DNA from: Lolium rigidum
Lineage: Eukaryota; Streptophyta; Magnoliopsida; Poales; Poaceae
NCBI RefSeq assembly: GCF_022539505.1
Contig: NC_061514.1
Coordinates: forward strand, 331,435,090 to 331,499,089
Direction of reading: 5' to 3'
Length of the DNA: 64,000 nt
Under the pieces are notes generated by a model that ran no database searches, was not told the DNA's origin, and was given only the letters and a program-made list of their open reading frames with translations. A program made the translations under genes and the position numbers. Of the stretch, positions 12,348-22,615 are shown in pieces (the first letter of the stretch is position 1; each line of letters begins with the position of its first letter).

Positions 12348-14973
12348 CCTTTTGCTTCATGTTCAATTTTCATGAGAGCATCATTAAAATTACTGAGCCC
12401 ATCTTAATGGCTATAAAGAAAGCACTTCTTGGGAGATAACCCATGTTTTATTTTACTACTGTATTGTTGAGTCTTGGAAGTTGTTACTACTGTAGCAACC
12501 TCTCCTTATCATGTTTTTGTGCCAAGTAAAGTCTCTATGGTAAAGTTGATACTAGATTTGGATTACTACGCAGAAACATATTTGTTGTCTGTCACGAATT
12601 TGCGTAGATCTCTCTGTAGAAAAATCAAAACAATCCGCCAATTTACGTGCATGATCCTCAGATATGTACGCAACTTTCATTAGTTTTGAGTTTTTCCGTT
12701 TGAGCAAGTTAAGTGCCTCTGGAAAATTCGTCTTTACGGACTGTTCTGTTTTGACAGATTATGCCTTTTATTTCGCATTGCCTCTTTTGATATGTTGAAT
12801 GGGTTTCTTTGTTCCATTAACTTTCAGTAGCTTTGTGCAATGTCCAGAAGTGTTAAGAATGATTATGTCACCTCTGAATGTATGAATTTTTGATTATGCA
12901 CTAACCCTCTAATGAGTTTGCTTTAAGTTTGGTGTGGAGGAAGTTTTCAAGGGTCAAGAGAAGAGGATGATACAATATGATCAAGAAGAGTGAAAGGTCT
13001 AAGCTTGGGGATGCCCCGGTGGTTCATCCCTGCATATTTTAAGAAGACTCAAGCATCTAATCTTGGGGATGCCCAAGGCATCCCCTTCTTCATCGACAAC
13101 TTATCAAGTCACTTCTAGTGAAACTATATTTTTATTCCATCACATCTTATGTTCTTTACTTGGAGCGTCTGTTTGCTTTTATTTTTGTTTTGGTTTGAAT
13201 AAAGTTGGATCCCACCATCCTTATATTGGAGATATTACGCTCCGCTTTTTCATATGGAACACTTGTGTTCTTAGTTGTGCTTTAATGTTCATGGCGAAGG
13301 CTGAAAATTGCTTCGTTGATTGCTATTTGGTTGGAATCAGAAAATGCTTCATATGGTTTGGAATAACTGGGCAATTGTTTTGAGCTCTCATAGATCATGT
13401 TTAAGCTCTTGCATCATGTAGTTTAATCTATTAATGGAGAACTACCGTAGAGCTTGTTAAAATTTGGTTTGCATGATTGGTCTCTCTAAGTCTAGATATT
13501 TTCTGGTAAAGTGTTCGAACAACAAGGAAGACAGTGTAGAGTCTTATAATGCTTGCAATATGTTCTTGTGTAAGTTTTGTTGTACCTATTCATACTTGTG
13601 TTTGCTTGAAACAACCTTGCTAGCCCAAACCTTGTACTGAGAGGAAATGCTTCTCGTGCATCCAAACACCTTGAGCCAAAACCCATGCCATTTGTGTCCA
13701 CCATATCTACCTACTATGTGGTATTTTTCTGCCATTCCAAAGTAAATTACTTGAGTGCTACCTTTAAAATTTCATTCCTTTATCTTTGCAATATATAGCT
13801 CATGGGACAAATAGCTTAAAAACTATTGTGGTGATGAATATGTAGTTATGTGTCTTAGTTCTTATAAGTTGTTTGTTGAGCGGTAACCATATTTCTGGGG
13901 ACGCCATCAACTTTTTACCTTTGTTGGATATCATGTGAGATGCTATGCATGTTCGTCTTGTCTGAAGTAAGGGTGATTTTCATGATCAAATGGTTTGAGT
14001 ATGCATATTGTTAGAGAAGAACATTGGGCCGCTAACCAAAGCCATGTATCATGGTGGAAGTTTTCAGTTTGGACATACAACCTCAATCTCTTATGAGAAT
14101 ATTATCTGTTATTGAATGCTTATGCATTAAAAGAGGAGTCCATTATCTGTTGTCTATGTTGTCCCGGTATGGATGTCCTAAGTTGAGATCTATTAAAAAT
14201 GAGAAATCAAATGCAACTGATCTCCTAGGACCTTTGTACAGGCGGCATAGAGGTACCCCTTTGTGACACTTGGTTGAAACATATGTCATGCAATGATAAT
14301 CCGTGTTAATCCAAGCTAATTAGGACAAGGTGCGAGCACTATTAGTACTCTATGCATGAGGCTTGCAACTTGTAGGAAGTATTATGCATAGCACATATGA
14401 ATTATTACTACCGTTGACAAAATTGTTTCTATGTTTTCAAAACAAAAGCTCTAGCACAAAAATAGTAATCCATGCTTACCTCTGCGAAGGGCCATTCTTT
14501 TACTTTATGTTGAGTCAGTTTACCTACTTCTTTCTATCTTAGAAGCAAACACTTGTGTTAACTGTGTGCATTGATTCTTACATGTTTACCTATTGCACTT
14601 GTTATATTACTCTATGTTGACAATTATCCATGAGATATACATGTTACAAGTTGAAAGCAATTGCTGAAACTTAATCATCCTTTGTGTTGCTTCAATGCAT
14701 TTTACTTTGAATTTATTGCTTATGAGTTAGCTCTTATGCAAGTCTTGTTGATACTTGTCTTGAAAGTACTATTCATGAAAAGTTTTGCTATATGATTCAT
14801 TTGTTTAGTCATTATCTTTTGTTAGCAATCTTTTGCTTCAGATCACTCCATCCATCTCATATGCTTTACAATAATGTTGATCAAGGTTATGTTGGTAGCA
14901 TGTCACTTTAGAAATTATTTGTTGTTATCGTTTACCTACTCGAGGGCGAGTAGGAACTAAGCTTGGAGATGCT
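12348..14973 (+). other. E1 non-coding 3' internal region (continuation after E2)
   Basis: Resumes E1 after the E2 TSD. No supported ORF, and collinear with the E2 and E4 3' internal regions. Ends in AAGCTTGGAGATGCT just before the 3' LTR, the PPT-like position. Confidence 0.75.
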
Positions 14974-16557
14974 TGATACGTCTCAAACGTATCTATAATT
15001 TCTTATGTTCCATGCTACTTATGTTCCATGCTACTTTTATGACAATACTTGCATGTTTTATACATACTTTACATCATTATTATACATTTTCCGGCACTAA
15101 CCTTTTAACAAGATGCCGAAGCGCCAGTTGCTGTTTTCTGCTGTTTTTGGTTTCAGAAATCCTACAAAGAAAATATTCTCGGAATTGGACGAAATCAACG
15201 CCTAGGGTCTTATTTTTCCGCGGAGCTTCCAGAAGACCGGAGGGGTTACGAAGAGGGGCGACGAGGCGCCGACACCACAGGGCCACGCGGCCTGGGTGGG
15301 GCCCGCGCCGCCCTATGGTGTGGGCCCCTCGCGCCGCCTCTTGACCTACCCTTCCGCCTACTTAAAGCCTTCGTCGCGAAAACCCCTGTATCGAGAGCCA
15401 CGATACGGAAAACCTTCCAGAGACGCCGCCGCCGCCAATCCCATCTCGGGGGATTCAGGAGATCGCCTCCGGCACCACGACGGAGAGGGGAATCATCACG
15501 GAGGGCTCTACATCATCATGCCCGCCTCCGGATTGATGCGTGAGTAGTTCATCCTTGGACTATGGGTCCATAGCGTAGCTAGATGGTTGTCTTCTCCGCT
15601 TGTGCTATCATTGTTTAGATCTTGTGAGCTGCCTAACATGATCAAGATCATCTATTTGTAATGCTACATGTTGTGTTTGGTGGGATCCGATGAATCTAGA
15701 ATATTATGTCAAGTTGATTATCAATCTATCATATATGTGTTGTTTATGTTCTTGCATGCTCTCCAGTTGCTAGTAGAGGCTCGGCCAAGTTCATACTTGT
15801 AACTCCAAGAGGGGTATTTATGCTCGATAGTGGGTTCATGTCTCCATTTAATGCGGGACAAGGATGAAAGTTCTAAGGTTGTGGATGTGCTTGTTGCTAC
15901 TAGGGATAAAACATCGATGCTTTGTCTAAGGATATTTGTGTTGATTACATTACGCACCATACTTAATGCAATTATTCAGTTGTTTACAACTTAATCTTGG
16001 AGGGGGTGCGGATGCTAACCCGAAGTTGGATTATTTAGGCATAGATGCATGCTGGATAGCGGTCTATGTACTTTGTCGTAATGCCCTGATTAAATCTCTT
16101 AGTAATCATCATTGATATGTATTGAATCTTTATTTGTCAATTGCCCACCTGTAATTTGTTCACCCAGCATGCTAGTTATCTTATTGGAGAGACACCACTA
16201 GTGAACTGTGGACCCTGGTCCATTCTTTTACATCTGAATACAATCTACTGCAATCATTGTTCTTTAATGTTCTTTGCAAACAAACAGCATCTTCCACTCA
16301 ATACGTTTAATCCTTTGTTTTCAGCAAGCCGGTGAGATTGACAACCTCACTGTTACGTTGGGGCAAAGTATCTTGATTGTGTTGTGCAGGTTCCACGTTG
16401 GCGCCGGTTTCACTGGTGTTGCGCCGCACTACAGTCCTCCACCAACAACCTTCACGTGCTTCTTGGCTCCTACTGGTTCGATAACCTTGGTTTCATACTG
16501 AGGGAAACTAGCTTCTATACGCATCATACCACTTGGGGTTCCCAACGGACATGTGCA
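14974..16557 (+). repeat. E1 3' LTR
   Basis: Begins TGATACGTCTCAAACGTATC. It stops at GGACATGTGCA, about 12 bases short of the canonical CTACGCGTATCA end, and is followed by GTACC. Confidence 0.8.
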
Positions 16558-16562
16558 GTACC

Positions 16563-18115
16563 CAAGAGGAAGGTATGATGCGCACAGCGGCAAGTTTTCC
16601 CTCAGAAAGAAACCAAGGTTATCGAACCAGTAGGAGCCAAGAAGCACGTGAAGGTTGTTGGTGGAGGAGTGTAGTGCGGCGCAACACCGATGAAACTGGC
16701 GCCAACGTGGAACCTGCACAACACAATCAAGATACTTTGCCCCAACGTAACAGTGAGGTTGTCAATCTCACCGGCTTGCTGAAAACAAAGGATTAAGCGT
16801 ATCGAGTGGAAGATGGTGTTTGTTTGCAACGAACATTAAAGAACAATGATTGCAGTAGAATGTATTCAGATGTAAAAGAATGGACCGGAGTCCACAGTTC
16901 ACTAGTGGTGTCTCTCCAATAAGATAACTAACATGTTGGATGAACAAATTACAGGTGGGCAATTGACAAATAAAGATTCAATACATATCAATGATGATTA
17001 CTATGTGATTTAATCAGGCCATTACGACAAAGTACATAGACCGCTATCCAGCATGCATCTATGCCTAAATAATCCACCTTCGGGTTTGCATCCGCACCCC
17101 CTCCAGTATTAAGTTGTAAACAACAGATAATTGCATTAAGTATGGTGCATAATGTAATCAACACAAATATCCTTAGACAAAGCATTGATGTTTTACCCCT
17201 AGTGGCAACAGCACATCCATAACCTTAGAACCTACTGTCACGATCCCAGATTCAATGGAGGCATGAACCCACTATCGAGCATAAATACTCCCTCTTGGAG
17301 TTACAAGTATCAACTTGGCCAGAGTCTCTACTAGCAACGGAGAGCATGCAAGAACATAAACAACACATATATGATAGATTGATAATCAACTTAACATAGT
17401 ATTCTAGATTCATCGGATCCCACCAAACACAACATGTAGCATTACAAATAGATGATCTTGATCATGTTAGGTAGCTCACAAGATCTAGACAATGATAGCA
17501 CAAGCGGAGAAGACAACCATCTAGCTACTGCTATGGACCCATAGTCCAAGGATGAACTACTCACGCATCAATCCGGAGGCGGGCATGATGATGTAGAGCC
17601 CTCCGGTGATGATTCCCCTCTCCGGCAGGGTGCCGGAGGCGATCTCCCGAATCCCCCGAGATGGGATTGGCGGCGGCGGCGTCTCTGGAAGGTTTTCCGT
17701 ATCGTGGCTCTCGGTACACGGGTATTCGCGACGAAGGCTTTAAGTAGGCGGAAGGGCAACGCAGGGGGGCTAACGAGGGGCCCACACCATAGGGCGGCGC
17801 GGGCCCCCCTCTGGCCGCGCGGCCCTATGGTGGCGGCGCCTCGTCGCCCCACTTCGTTATCTCTTCGGTCTTCTGGAAGCTTCGTGTAAAAATAGGAACC
17901 TGGGCGTTGATTTCGTCCAATTCCGAGAATATTTCCTTACTAGGATTTCTGAAACCAAAAACAGCGTAAAACAAGAATCGGCGCTTCGGCATCTTGTTAA
18001 TAGGTTAGTGCCGGAAAATGTATAATAATGCTGTAAAGTATGTATAAAACATTCAAGTATTGTCATAAAAGTAGCATGGAACATAAGAAATTATGGATAC
18101 GTTTGAGACGTATCA
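16563..18115 (-). repeat. Extra LTR of the E1 subfamily in inverted orientation
   Basis: Starts within the LTR at CAAGAGGAAGGTATGATGC, lacking about 35 bases of the expected end. It runs to GTTTGAGACGTATCA at 18115, where H1 LTR sequence resumes. With 14974-16557 it forms a large head-to-head inverted repeat with almost no spacer. No internal region or matching TSD is visible. It could be a truncated solo LTR or a product of aberrant integration. Confidence 0.8.
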
Positions 18116-18586
18116 GAGGCTAGCTTGGTGTTGTACTAGCCCCCATGGGTTGTTGGGAGCCTCCTTGTGGTGTGGAGCTCTCCCCAACCTTGTGAAGGAA
18201 TCACCGCCTCGACCGGTGCCTTAGTGGAGAAGGGGGAGCACCTTTGTGGAGCTCTCTCGAGGAAGAAGGTGAGGCCTTCCTGCGTGGTGTGGCCGTCTAG
18301 CCTCTTGTGTGAGGCTAGCACCTCCTCAACACAGACGTACTCCCTTTTGTGGGAGGAACTGCGAAAACAAACCTCGCCTCGTCTCCGCGCCCTCCGGTTG
18401 TCCCGCTCCTTACTCTTACTATCTTGTGTGATTCCTTTGCTTGTTGTACTTGTCTAGGATCATTGTAGGATCACCCCCATTGCTAAAGCTATCACCTTTA
18501 TCTTTCGTTGTACTAAAAAATTGAAAAAGACTAAAACTTGACGTAGCGCCCATTCACCCCCCCCCCCTCTTGTTCGCTACGATCCA
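18116..18586 (+). repeat. H1 3' LTR, second part
   Basis: Continues the LTR interrupted at 3008. Contains a C-tract (CCCCCCCCCC at about 18558-18567) and ends in GATCCA. Downstream sequence is a Copia RNase H reading frame, so this is the H1 outer boundary. Confidence 0.65.
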
Positions 18587-18589
18587 TTC

Positions 18590-19252
18590 AGAAGTATTGT
18601 TGGAGCTCTTCAGTATTTAACACTGACACGTCCTGATTTAGCTTTCTCAGTAAACAAGATTTGTCAATTCTTACATGCTCCAACTACAGAACATTGGACA
18701 GCTGCAAAGCGTATTCTCAGATATGTGAAAGATACATTACAACTCGGTATCACCTTCACAAAGTCCCCGTCAACTTTCTTAAGTGCTTTTACAGATGCAG
18801 ATTGAGCAGGATCTTTTGATGACATACGTTCTACAGGTGGTTTTGCTATATTTATTGGACCAAACTTAGTTTCCTGGAGTGCTAGGAAGCAAGATACAGT
18901 ATCTCGGTCTAGCACTGAGGCAGAGTACAAAGCATTAGCAAATGCTACAGCTGAGTTGATTTGGGTTGAAGCCCTTCTGATTGAACTGGGAGTCAAATTA
19001 AAAGAAAAACCAATTCTTTGGTGTGATAATTTAGGAGCAACTTATCTATCTGCAAATCCAGTGTTTCATGCTCGTACCAAGCATATTGAGATTGATTTTC
19101 ACTTTGTTAGAGAAAGAGTTGCAAATCAGAAGTTAGCTATTCGGTTTATCTCAAGCAAGGATCAAATTGCAGATGGTTTTACCAAGGCACTTCCAGTCAA
19201 GAAACTTGATGAATTCAAACGTAATCTCAACCTTTCGAAAGGTTTAGATTAA
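18590..19252 (+). pseudogene. Ty1/Copia pol, C-terminal RNase H part
   Basis: One frame of about 220 residues shows the end of Copia reverse transcriptase ([19 protein letters not shown]) and the RNase H domain. Visible motifs are the first Asp in FTDAD, Glu in [10 protein letters not shown], Asp in WCDN, and the terminal [16 protein letters not shown]. One in-frame TGA at 18803-18805 replaces the Trp that usually follows DAD. The frame closes with TAA at 19250-19252, followed immediately by a purine tract and LTR. The upstream pol is displaced by H1 and lies outside the window. The domain degrades RNA in RNA:DNA hybrids during reverse transcription; this copy is a relic. Confidence 0.92.
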
Positions 19253-19375
19253 GGGAGGGTGTTAGAATATGTAATAGGTTTTCTTATTTCATGTATTCTT
19301 CTCCTATACGGTTTGTATTTGGAGTCCTTCCCTGTATAAACTCAGCCATATTGTGGCACATATAAATAACACGAA
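19251..19375 (+). repeat. Copia polypurine tract and start of 3' LTR
   Basis: AAGGGAGGG is followed by TGTTAGAATATGTAATAGG at 19260. LTR-like sequence with TATAAA-type AT-rich text continues to about 19375. The LTR end (expected CTAACA) is not found, so the LTR appears truncated where amidase-derived sequence begins. Confidence 0.6.
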
Positions 19376-19444
19376 ACCGCCTGGAGACGACCCAAGGCGT
19401 TCTGATCTATTTGCTAGTACAGCTCATGGGATGTGTCTGTATAA

Positions 19445-20040
19445 TTTGAAGTCAGTGGAATTTCAACTTGTCGATCACCTCATTGTGGTGAGGTGCTACT
19501 CGTACACCCTCAATTCTGTCTCCCCGTATCCTCGGAAGAAGCCATTGGGGACGCCGATTCTCTTAGCCTCGCAGCCCATCTTTCTTCAAGAACTGTGTGT
19601 ACCCTCCAGCGGGGATGTACTTGGATGCTGCTCCGGTGGCCGTGGTGTCGAACACGTCGTAGCCGACAATGGCGTCAAGGACCTAGACTGCGTGCGGCAC
19701 ATCGGTCTGCATTCCGTGGTCAATGGATGGATTGGATCATCAACACACATATGAGCATTACCGAAGAAGAAGAAGAAGAAGAATTACCCGACAGTGTCCT
19801 GCCTAGGGGTGATGGGAAATTGGGAATAACCCCGGACCGGCTGGTGAGCCCGAGAGTAGGCAAGATACCGACGACGGAGTTCCACGCTGACGGGCAGAGT
19901 ATGGAGCCGCCGGTTTCCGAGCCCAGCGTAACCGCAGCCAGGTTCGCTGCCGTCGCGACGCTCGGCCCGGAGCTCGACCCACACGGGGTGGACGCCATAT
20001 TGTATGGGTTATGCAAAGTTGAGCTCCCCATGGGTCGTCC
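19445..20040 (-). pseudogene. Amidase-signature family pseudogene fragment
   Basis: The minus strand carries a clear amidase signature. NPYNMASTPCGSSSGPSVAT contains the Gly/Ser-rich catalytic loop; it is followed by LGSETGGSILCPSAWNSVVG and PTLGLTSRSGVIP. A frameshift then gives PITPRQDTVG. GT..AG boundaries define a likely retained 81-bp intron (19787-19707), after which GPMCRT, VLDAIVGYDVFDTTATGAAS, KYIPAGGYTQFLKKDGL and RIGVPNGFFRGYGETEL continue the plant amidase sequence. Damage includes the frameshift, a missing three-residue stretch after CRT, and TAG/TAA stops. Only the middle third of a roughly 500-residue enzyme is present. The live family hydrolyses amide bonds using a Ser-Ser-Lys triad. 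The intron argues for a DNA-level fragment, not a retrocopy. Confidence 0.85.
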
Positions 20041-20729
20041 CTAAAGAAAGAAGTTTTCAAATTTCCCCGTCCGGGAGCACTTGTGCTCATGTGCACCAAA
20101 TCTTCGTCCACTTCTGACCCATCGCTAATTTGTTAGATTTACCCATGAGAAGAGGTGACGGCAAACATCAATATACACGTAACCAAAAACCCCAAACATC
20201 AATACACATGCAACCAAATACCACAAACATCAATACACATGCAGCCAAACACCATGGTCACGGTTTTGCTCTCAGCAAGGCAATCACGCAACCAAACTTC
20301 ATGCATAATAAATTGAGAAATTTGTTTATTTACCCAAAAGTTCACCACTTGTGCCATGTTGCATCGAGGATGGATAAAAGTCCCAAGTAACCAAACTCGC
20401 CCATCAATCTGGCACAGTAGATAAAAAAAAAAGTAAAGCACTTCATAGGTGATCAAGTTTCACGTCCTTCATGAGTAGAGTAGACATGTAAATTGTACAA
20501 CAAACGTGCATGTTGTCGGTAACGAAAAGAGAAGAGGTAAAAGCTCAATTTTGGTACACATAAGCCACGCGGTACATAATCAACTAGCTAACCCATGACA
20601 TGATTGACATGATCTGGAAAAGGCCGAATCCTTGAGAGTGTTGAATGGACTGCAACTGATGATGATCAATTATTCCTTGCGGCGAGGCGTTGTGAGTTAT
20701 GTGATGGGAAACTCATATATTCTGCTATG
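20041..20729. other. Intergenic DNA, no gene seen
   Basis: Contains three short near-tandem CAAACATCAATACACATGCA-like units at 20165-20240 and a poly-A run at about 20425. No coding sequence is supported. Confidence 0.5.
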
Positions 20730-20847
20730 ACAGATGGATCAGAAGAGTGTGCATCAGATAACTCCAGATCTATTGACTCCCGGTACCAGTCATTGTGTTG
20801 TTTACTGAATTATGGATCCAAATTCAGGCATTTATCACCTCACGGGC

Positions 20848-20922
20848 GTTGACGTGTATAAGTAGATTGCCTAACCCTTTACATCAGTTCGGACTTTTGG
20901 TTCAAGTGGCTAGTGCATGAAC
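20848..20922 (+). repeat. 75-bp inverted-repeat arm, left
   Basis: GTTGACGTGTATAAGTAG ... GCATGAAC is almost perfectly complementary to 21435-21509 (one mismatch noticed). It is followed by CTTAACA and TGGTATCAGAG, the pattern of an LTR end and a Met-tRNA primer site. Confidence 0.8.
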
Positions 20923-21434
20923 CTTAACATGGTATCAGAGAAAAAATTGATCCTCCTCCTCTTCTAGTCCGTACGGACGTCTTTTTGCTTGTTCCGGCCG
21001 GCTCCTTCCCGGCCGCCGCTCTCCTTCCTCCGGCCGCTCCTCTTTCTCCGGCCACTCCGTCCGTTCGCCCGTCCTCGTCCACCCGTCGTCTACCATCAGC
21101 CGCCAGGCTGCTTCTCCGCCCCCGGCCGCCGCCCGCCCTCAGCTCACCGGTCGCCGCCCGCCGGAATCCGCCCCGGCCTCTCCTTTCCCGGCCGCCCCGG
21201 CCGCTTCTCCGCCCCCGGCCCGCCCGCCCGTTCCAGCGCTCGCCCGCACCGCGTCACCACCCGCTCGCCGCGCCTGAGCCTGCCCCCGCCGAGCCGGAGC
21301 CCGCCCGACGCCGGCGCATCTCTCTCCCGCCCGCCGCCAGAGGCCCCTGTACAGCGTGAGTTTCCGCCGCGTCCTCCCCTCGTGCGTGCGATTTTGTGAT
21401 CCGATTGGGATCTGATCTCATCCAAAAAAAACAT

Positions 21435-21509
21435 GTTCATGCACTAGCCACTTGAACCAAAAGTCCGAACTGATGGAAAGGGTTAGGCAATCTACTTATA
21501 CACGTCAAC
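21435..21509 (-). repeat. 75-bp inverted-repeat arm, right
   Basis: Partner of 20848-20922. On the minus strand it is preceded by a GAGAGGGGG purine tract, as a 3' LTR would be. Confidence 0.8.
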
Positions 21510-22074
21510 ACCCCCTCTCACGTGTGACGGGAAGACGAGAAAATAAGTCAACACGTGTAGAGAGGCAAAGAGGCAACGGGAGGCCGGGACCACACAGCAG
21601 GAGGCTGCGGGGATTTTTAGAATACATTGTGAAAGCCAGGATTTGAACTCGAGACCTGGGGCTTCTGATACCATGTTAGGCCAATATGCTTGTTGTATTA
21701 CCAGGGGGCCAAAGGCCACAATATATAGTACATGTACAGGTGCAAATATGCAGAAAGCCCCCTAACATATGGGTAAACTACAATATACAGATATATACAT
21801 CTAACAACGGGCACACCTCATCACTATTCTTGGAGGCTCAGGGCAAATGTCTGAGTGCGCAATAGATAACTCCACATCTATTGCCTTTTGGTACCATCCA
21901 CATTGTAGTTTATTGAATTACAGACCCAAATTCAGGCCTTTACCACCTCTCACGGGGCACACCTCATCACTATTCCTGGAGGCTCAGGGAAAGTGTGTGA
22001 TAATTAACAAAATCTACATACAAGGCTCGATTGAGGCAAAGTTTGGACTTTCTTTTGGGATACTGGGACCCTTT

Positions 22075-22615
22075 GAAAGAAAAGTTCTTCCTATAGACAT
22101 ATGTTTGATGCGTGACATATTGGCCTCACGAGGTTTACCAGGACACTTTGTGTGCCCACTCTACGATCAAGCCCATGAAACAATTGATCACATCTTAACC
22201 CAATGCCCATTTTCTAGATCGATTTGGTTCCAAGTGTTGGGAAATCAAGGCTTTCCTCCTTCACATCAATACAGGATCAGCCCTTCCGCGACTTTTGGGA
22301 TTGCTTACATAGATGCACCCCACAAAGGCGTAGAGTTGAGCTTGCTACTCTCAGCATTGCTTGTTGCAAAAAGTTATGGCCTAAGAGGCAAAAGCATGTC
22401 TTCAAAAGATAACAAGCTTCCATTGGGGAGATAGTCTCCCTGTTTTAGCCGGTTTAATCTTGTGGAAAGCAACTAGGGATCAAACTGGCGAGTGACAAGG
22501 AGGAGTAGCCTCCTGTGTGTGTGGTGTAGGACATTGGCCTTTGTGATACCCTTGTAAATATTTTTCTCCCAATCTTAATGAAATGACATGCAAGCCTTTT
22601 GCATGTTTTTTAAAT
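22075..22615 (+). pseudogene. LINE (non-LTR retrotransposon) 3' end with zf-RVT remnant
   Basis: A plus frame includes LMRDILASRGLPGHFVCP, then YDQAHETIDHILTQCPFSRS and IWFQVL. This is the zinc-binding C-terminal domain typical of plant LINE ORF2 (pattern C-x2-C...H...C). The second Cys of the usual CPLC is Tyr here, so the site is broken. It is followed by a short 3' region with AATGAAATGACATGCAAGCC and a weak T/A tail near 22600-22615, like other grass LINE tails. Everything upstream, including reverse transcriptase, is missing: a 5'-truncated, dead copy. Confidence 0.75.

Larger units (their letters stand above)
3009..16557 (+). mobile_element. E1: non-autonomous LTR retrotransposon (Athila-like, tRNA-Asp PBS), split by E2
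   Basis: The 5' LTR is 3009-4595, the primer site 4607-4624, and a small ORF remnant lies at 4912-5445. The internal region is interrupted at 5616 by E2 and resumes at 12348. The 3' LTR is 14974-16557. GTACC flanks it on both sides (3004-3008 and 16558-16562), a candidate 5-bp TSD. The 3' LTR, however, ends about a dozen bases short of the canonical family end and abuts an inverted LTR, so the right boundary is unusual. There is no protease, reverse transcriptase or integrase. The LTR pair shows many differences, including a 16-bp duplication (TTATGTTCCATGCTAC) in the 3' copy, so E1 is older than E2. Confidence 0.8.
1..18586 (+). mobile_element. H1: LTR retrotransposon, 3' portion, split by nested insertions
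   Basis: The left edge of the window lies inside this element. Its plus-strand order is a coding remnant (438-1983), about 600 bp without coding potential, a polypurine tract at 2598-2611, then an LTR starting TGTAAGAGC at 2612. The LTR is interrupted at 3008 by E1 and the inverted LTR, and resumes at 18116. It ends in CA at 18586, where a Copia coding sequence continues in a new context. The two LTR pieces add up to about 868 bp. The 5' LTR lies outside the window, so superfamily and TSD cannot be verified; the candidate 3' TSD is TTCAG at 18587-18591. No pol domain is visible in the part present. Confidence 0.75.
20847..21806 (-). mobile_element. Composite miniature retroelement with inverted LTR-like arms
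   Basis: Flanked by ACGGG on both sides (20842-20846 and 21807-21811), a candidate TSD. The right end on the minus strand is a 133-bp LTR-like unit (TGTTAG ... CTAACA, 21674-21806) followed by TGGTATCAGAAG, an initiator-Met primer site. Further in lies GAGTTCAAATCCTGG, which resembles a tRNA B box. A purine tract (GAGAGGGGG) and a different 75-bp LTR-like arm follow at 21435-21509. That arm is repeated inverted at 20848-20922, followed by TGGTATCAGAG (20930-20940). The interior 20945-21430 is very GC-rich, proline-codon-rich and of unknown origin. No pol is present. It resembles TRIM-type elements, but two LTR types are mixed. Confidence 0.55.
20730..21993. repeat. About 150-bp tandem duplication split by a 960-bp insertion
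   Basis: 20738-20846 (CAGATAACTCCAGATCTATT ... CACCTCACGGG) matches 21851-21953. CACACCTCATCACTATTC plus GGAGGCTCAGGG occurs at 21812-21842 and again at 21957-21990. The arrangement is copy 1, insertion 20847-21806, rest of copy 1, copy 2. Confidence 0.7.

Noticed and set aside
3009..18115. Assigning published family names to E1/E2/E4 and element A
   Set aside because: The structure suggests Athila-like and Tat-like lineages, but I cannot verify a family name without a database search.
20985..21399. Overlapping proline-rich frames
   Set aside because: GC-rich low-complexity DNA opens frames in several phases. No domain or start context.
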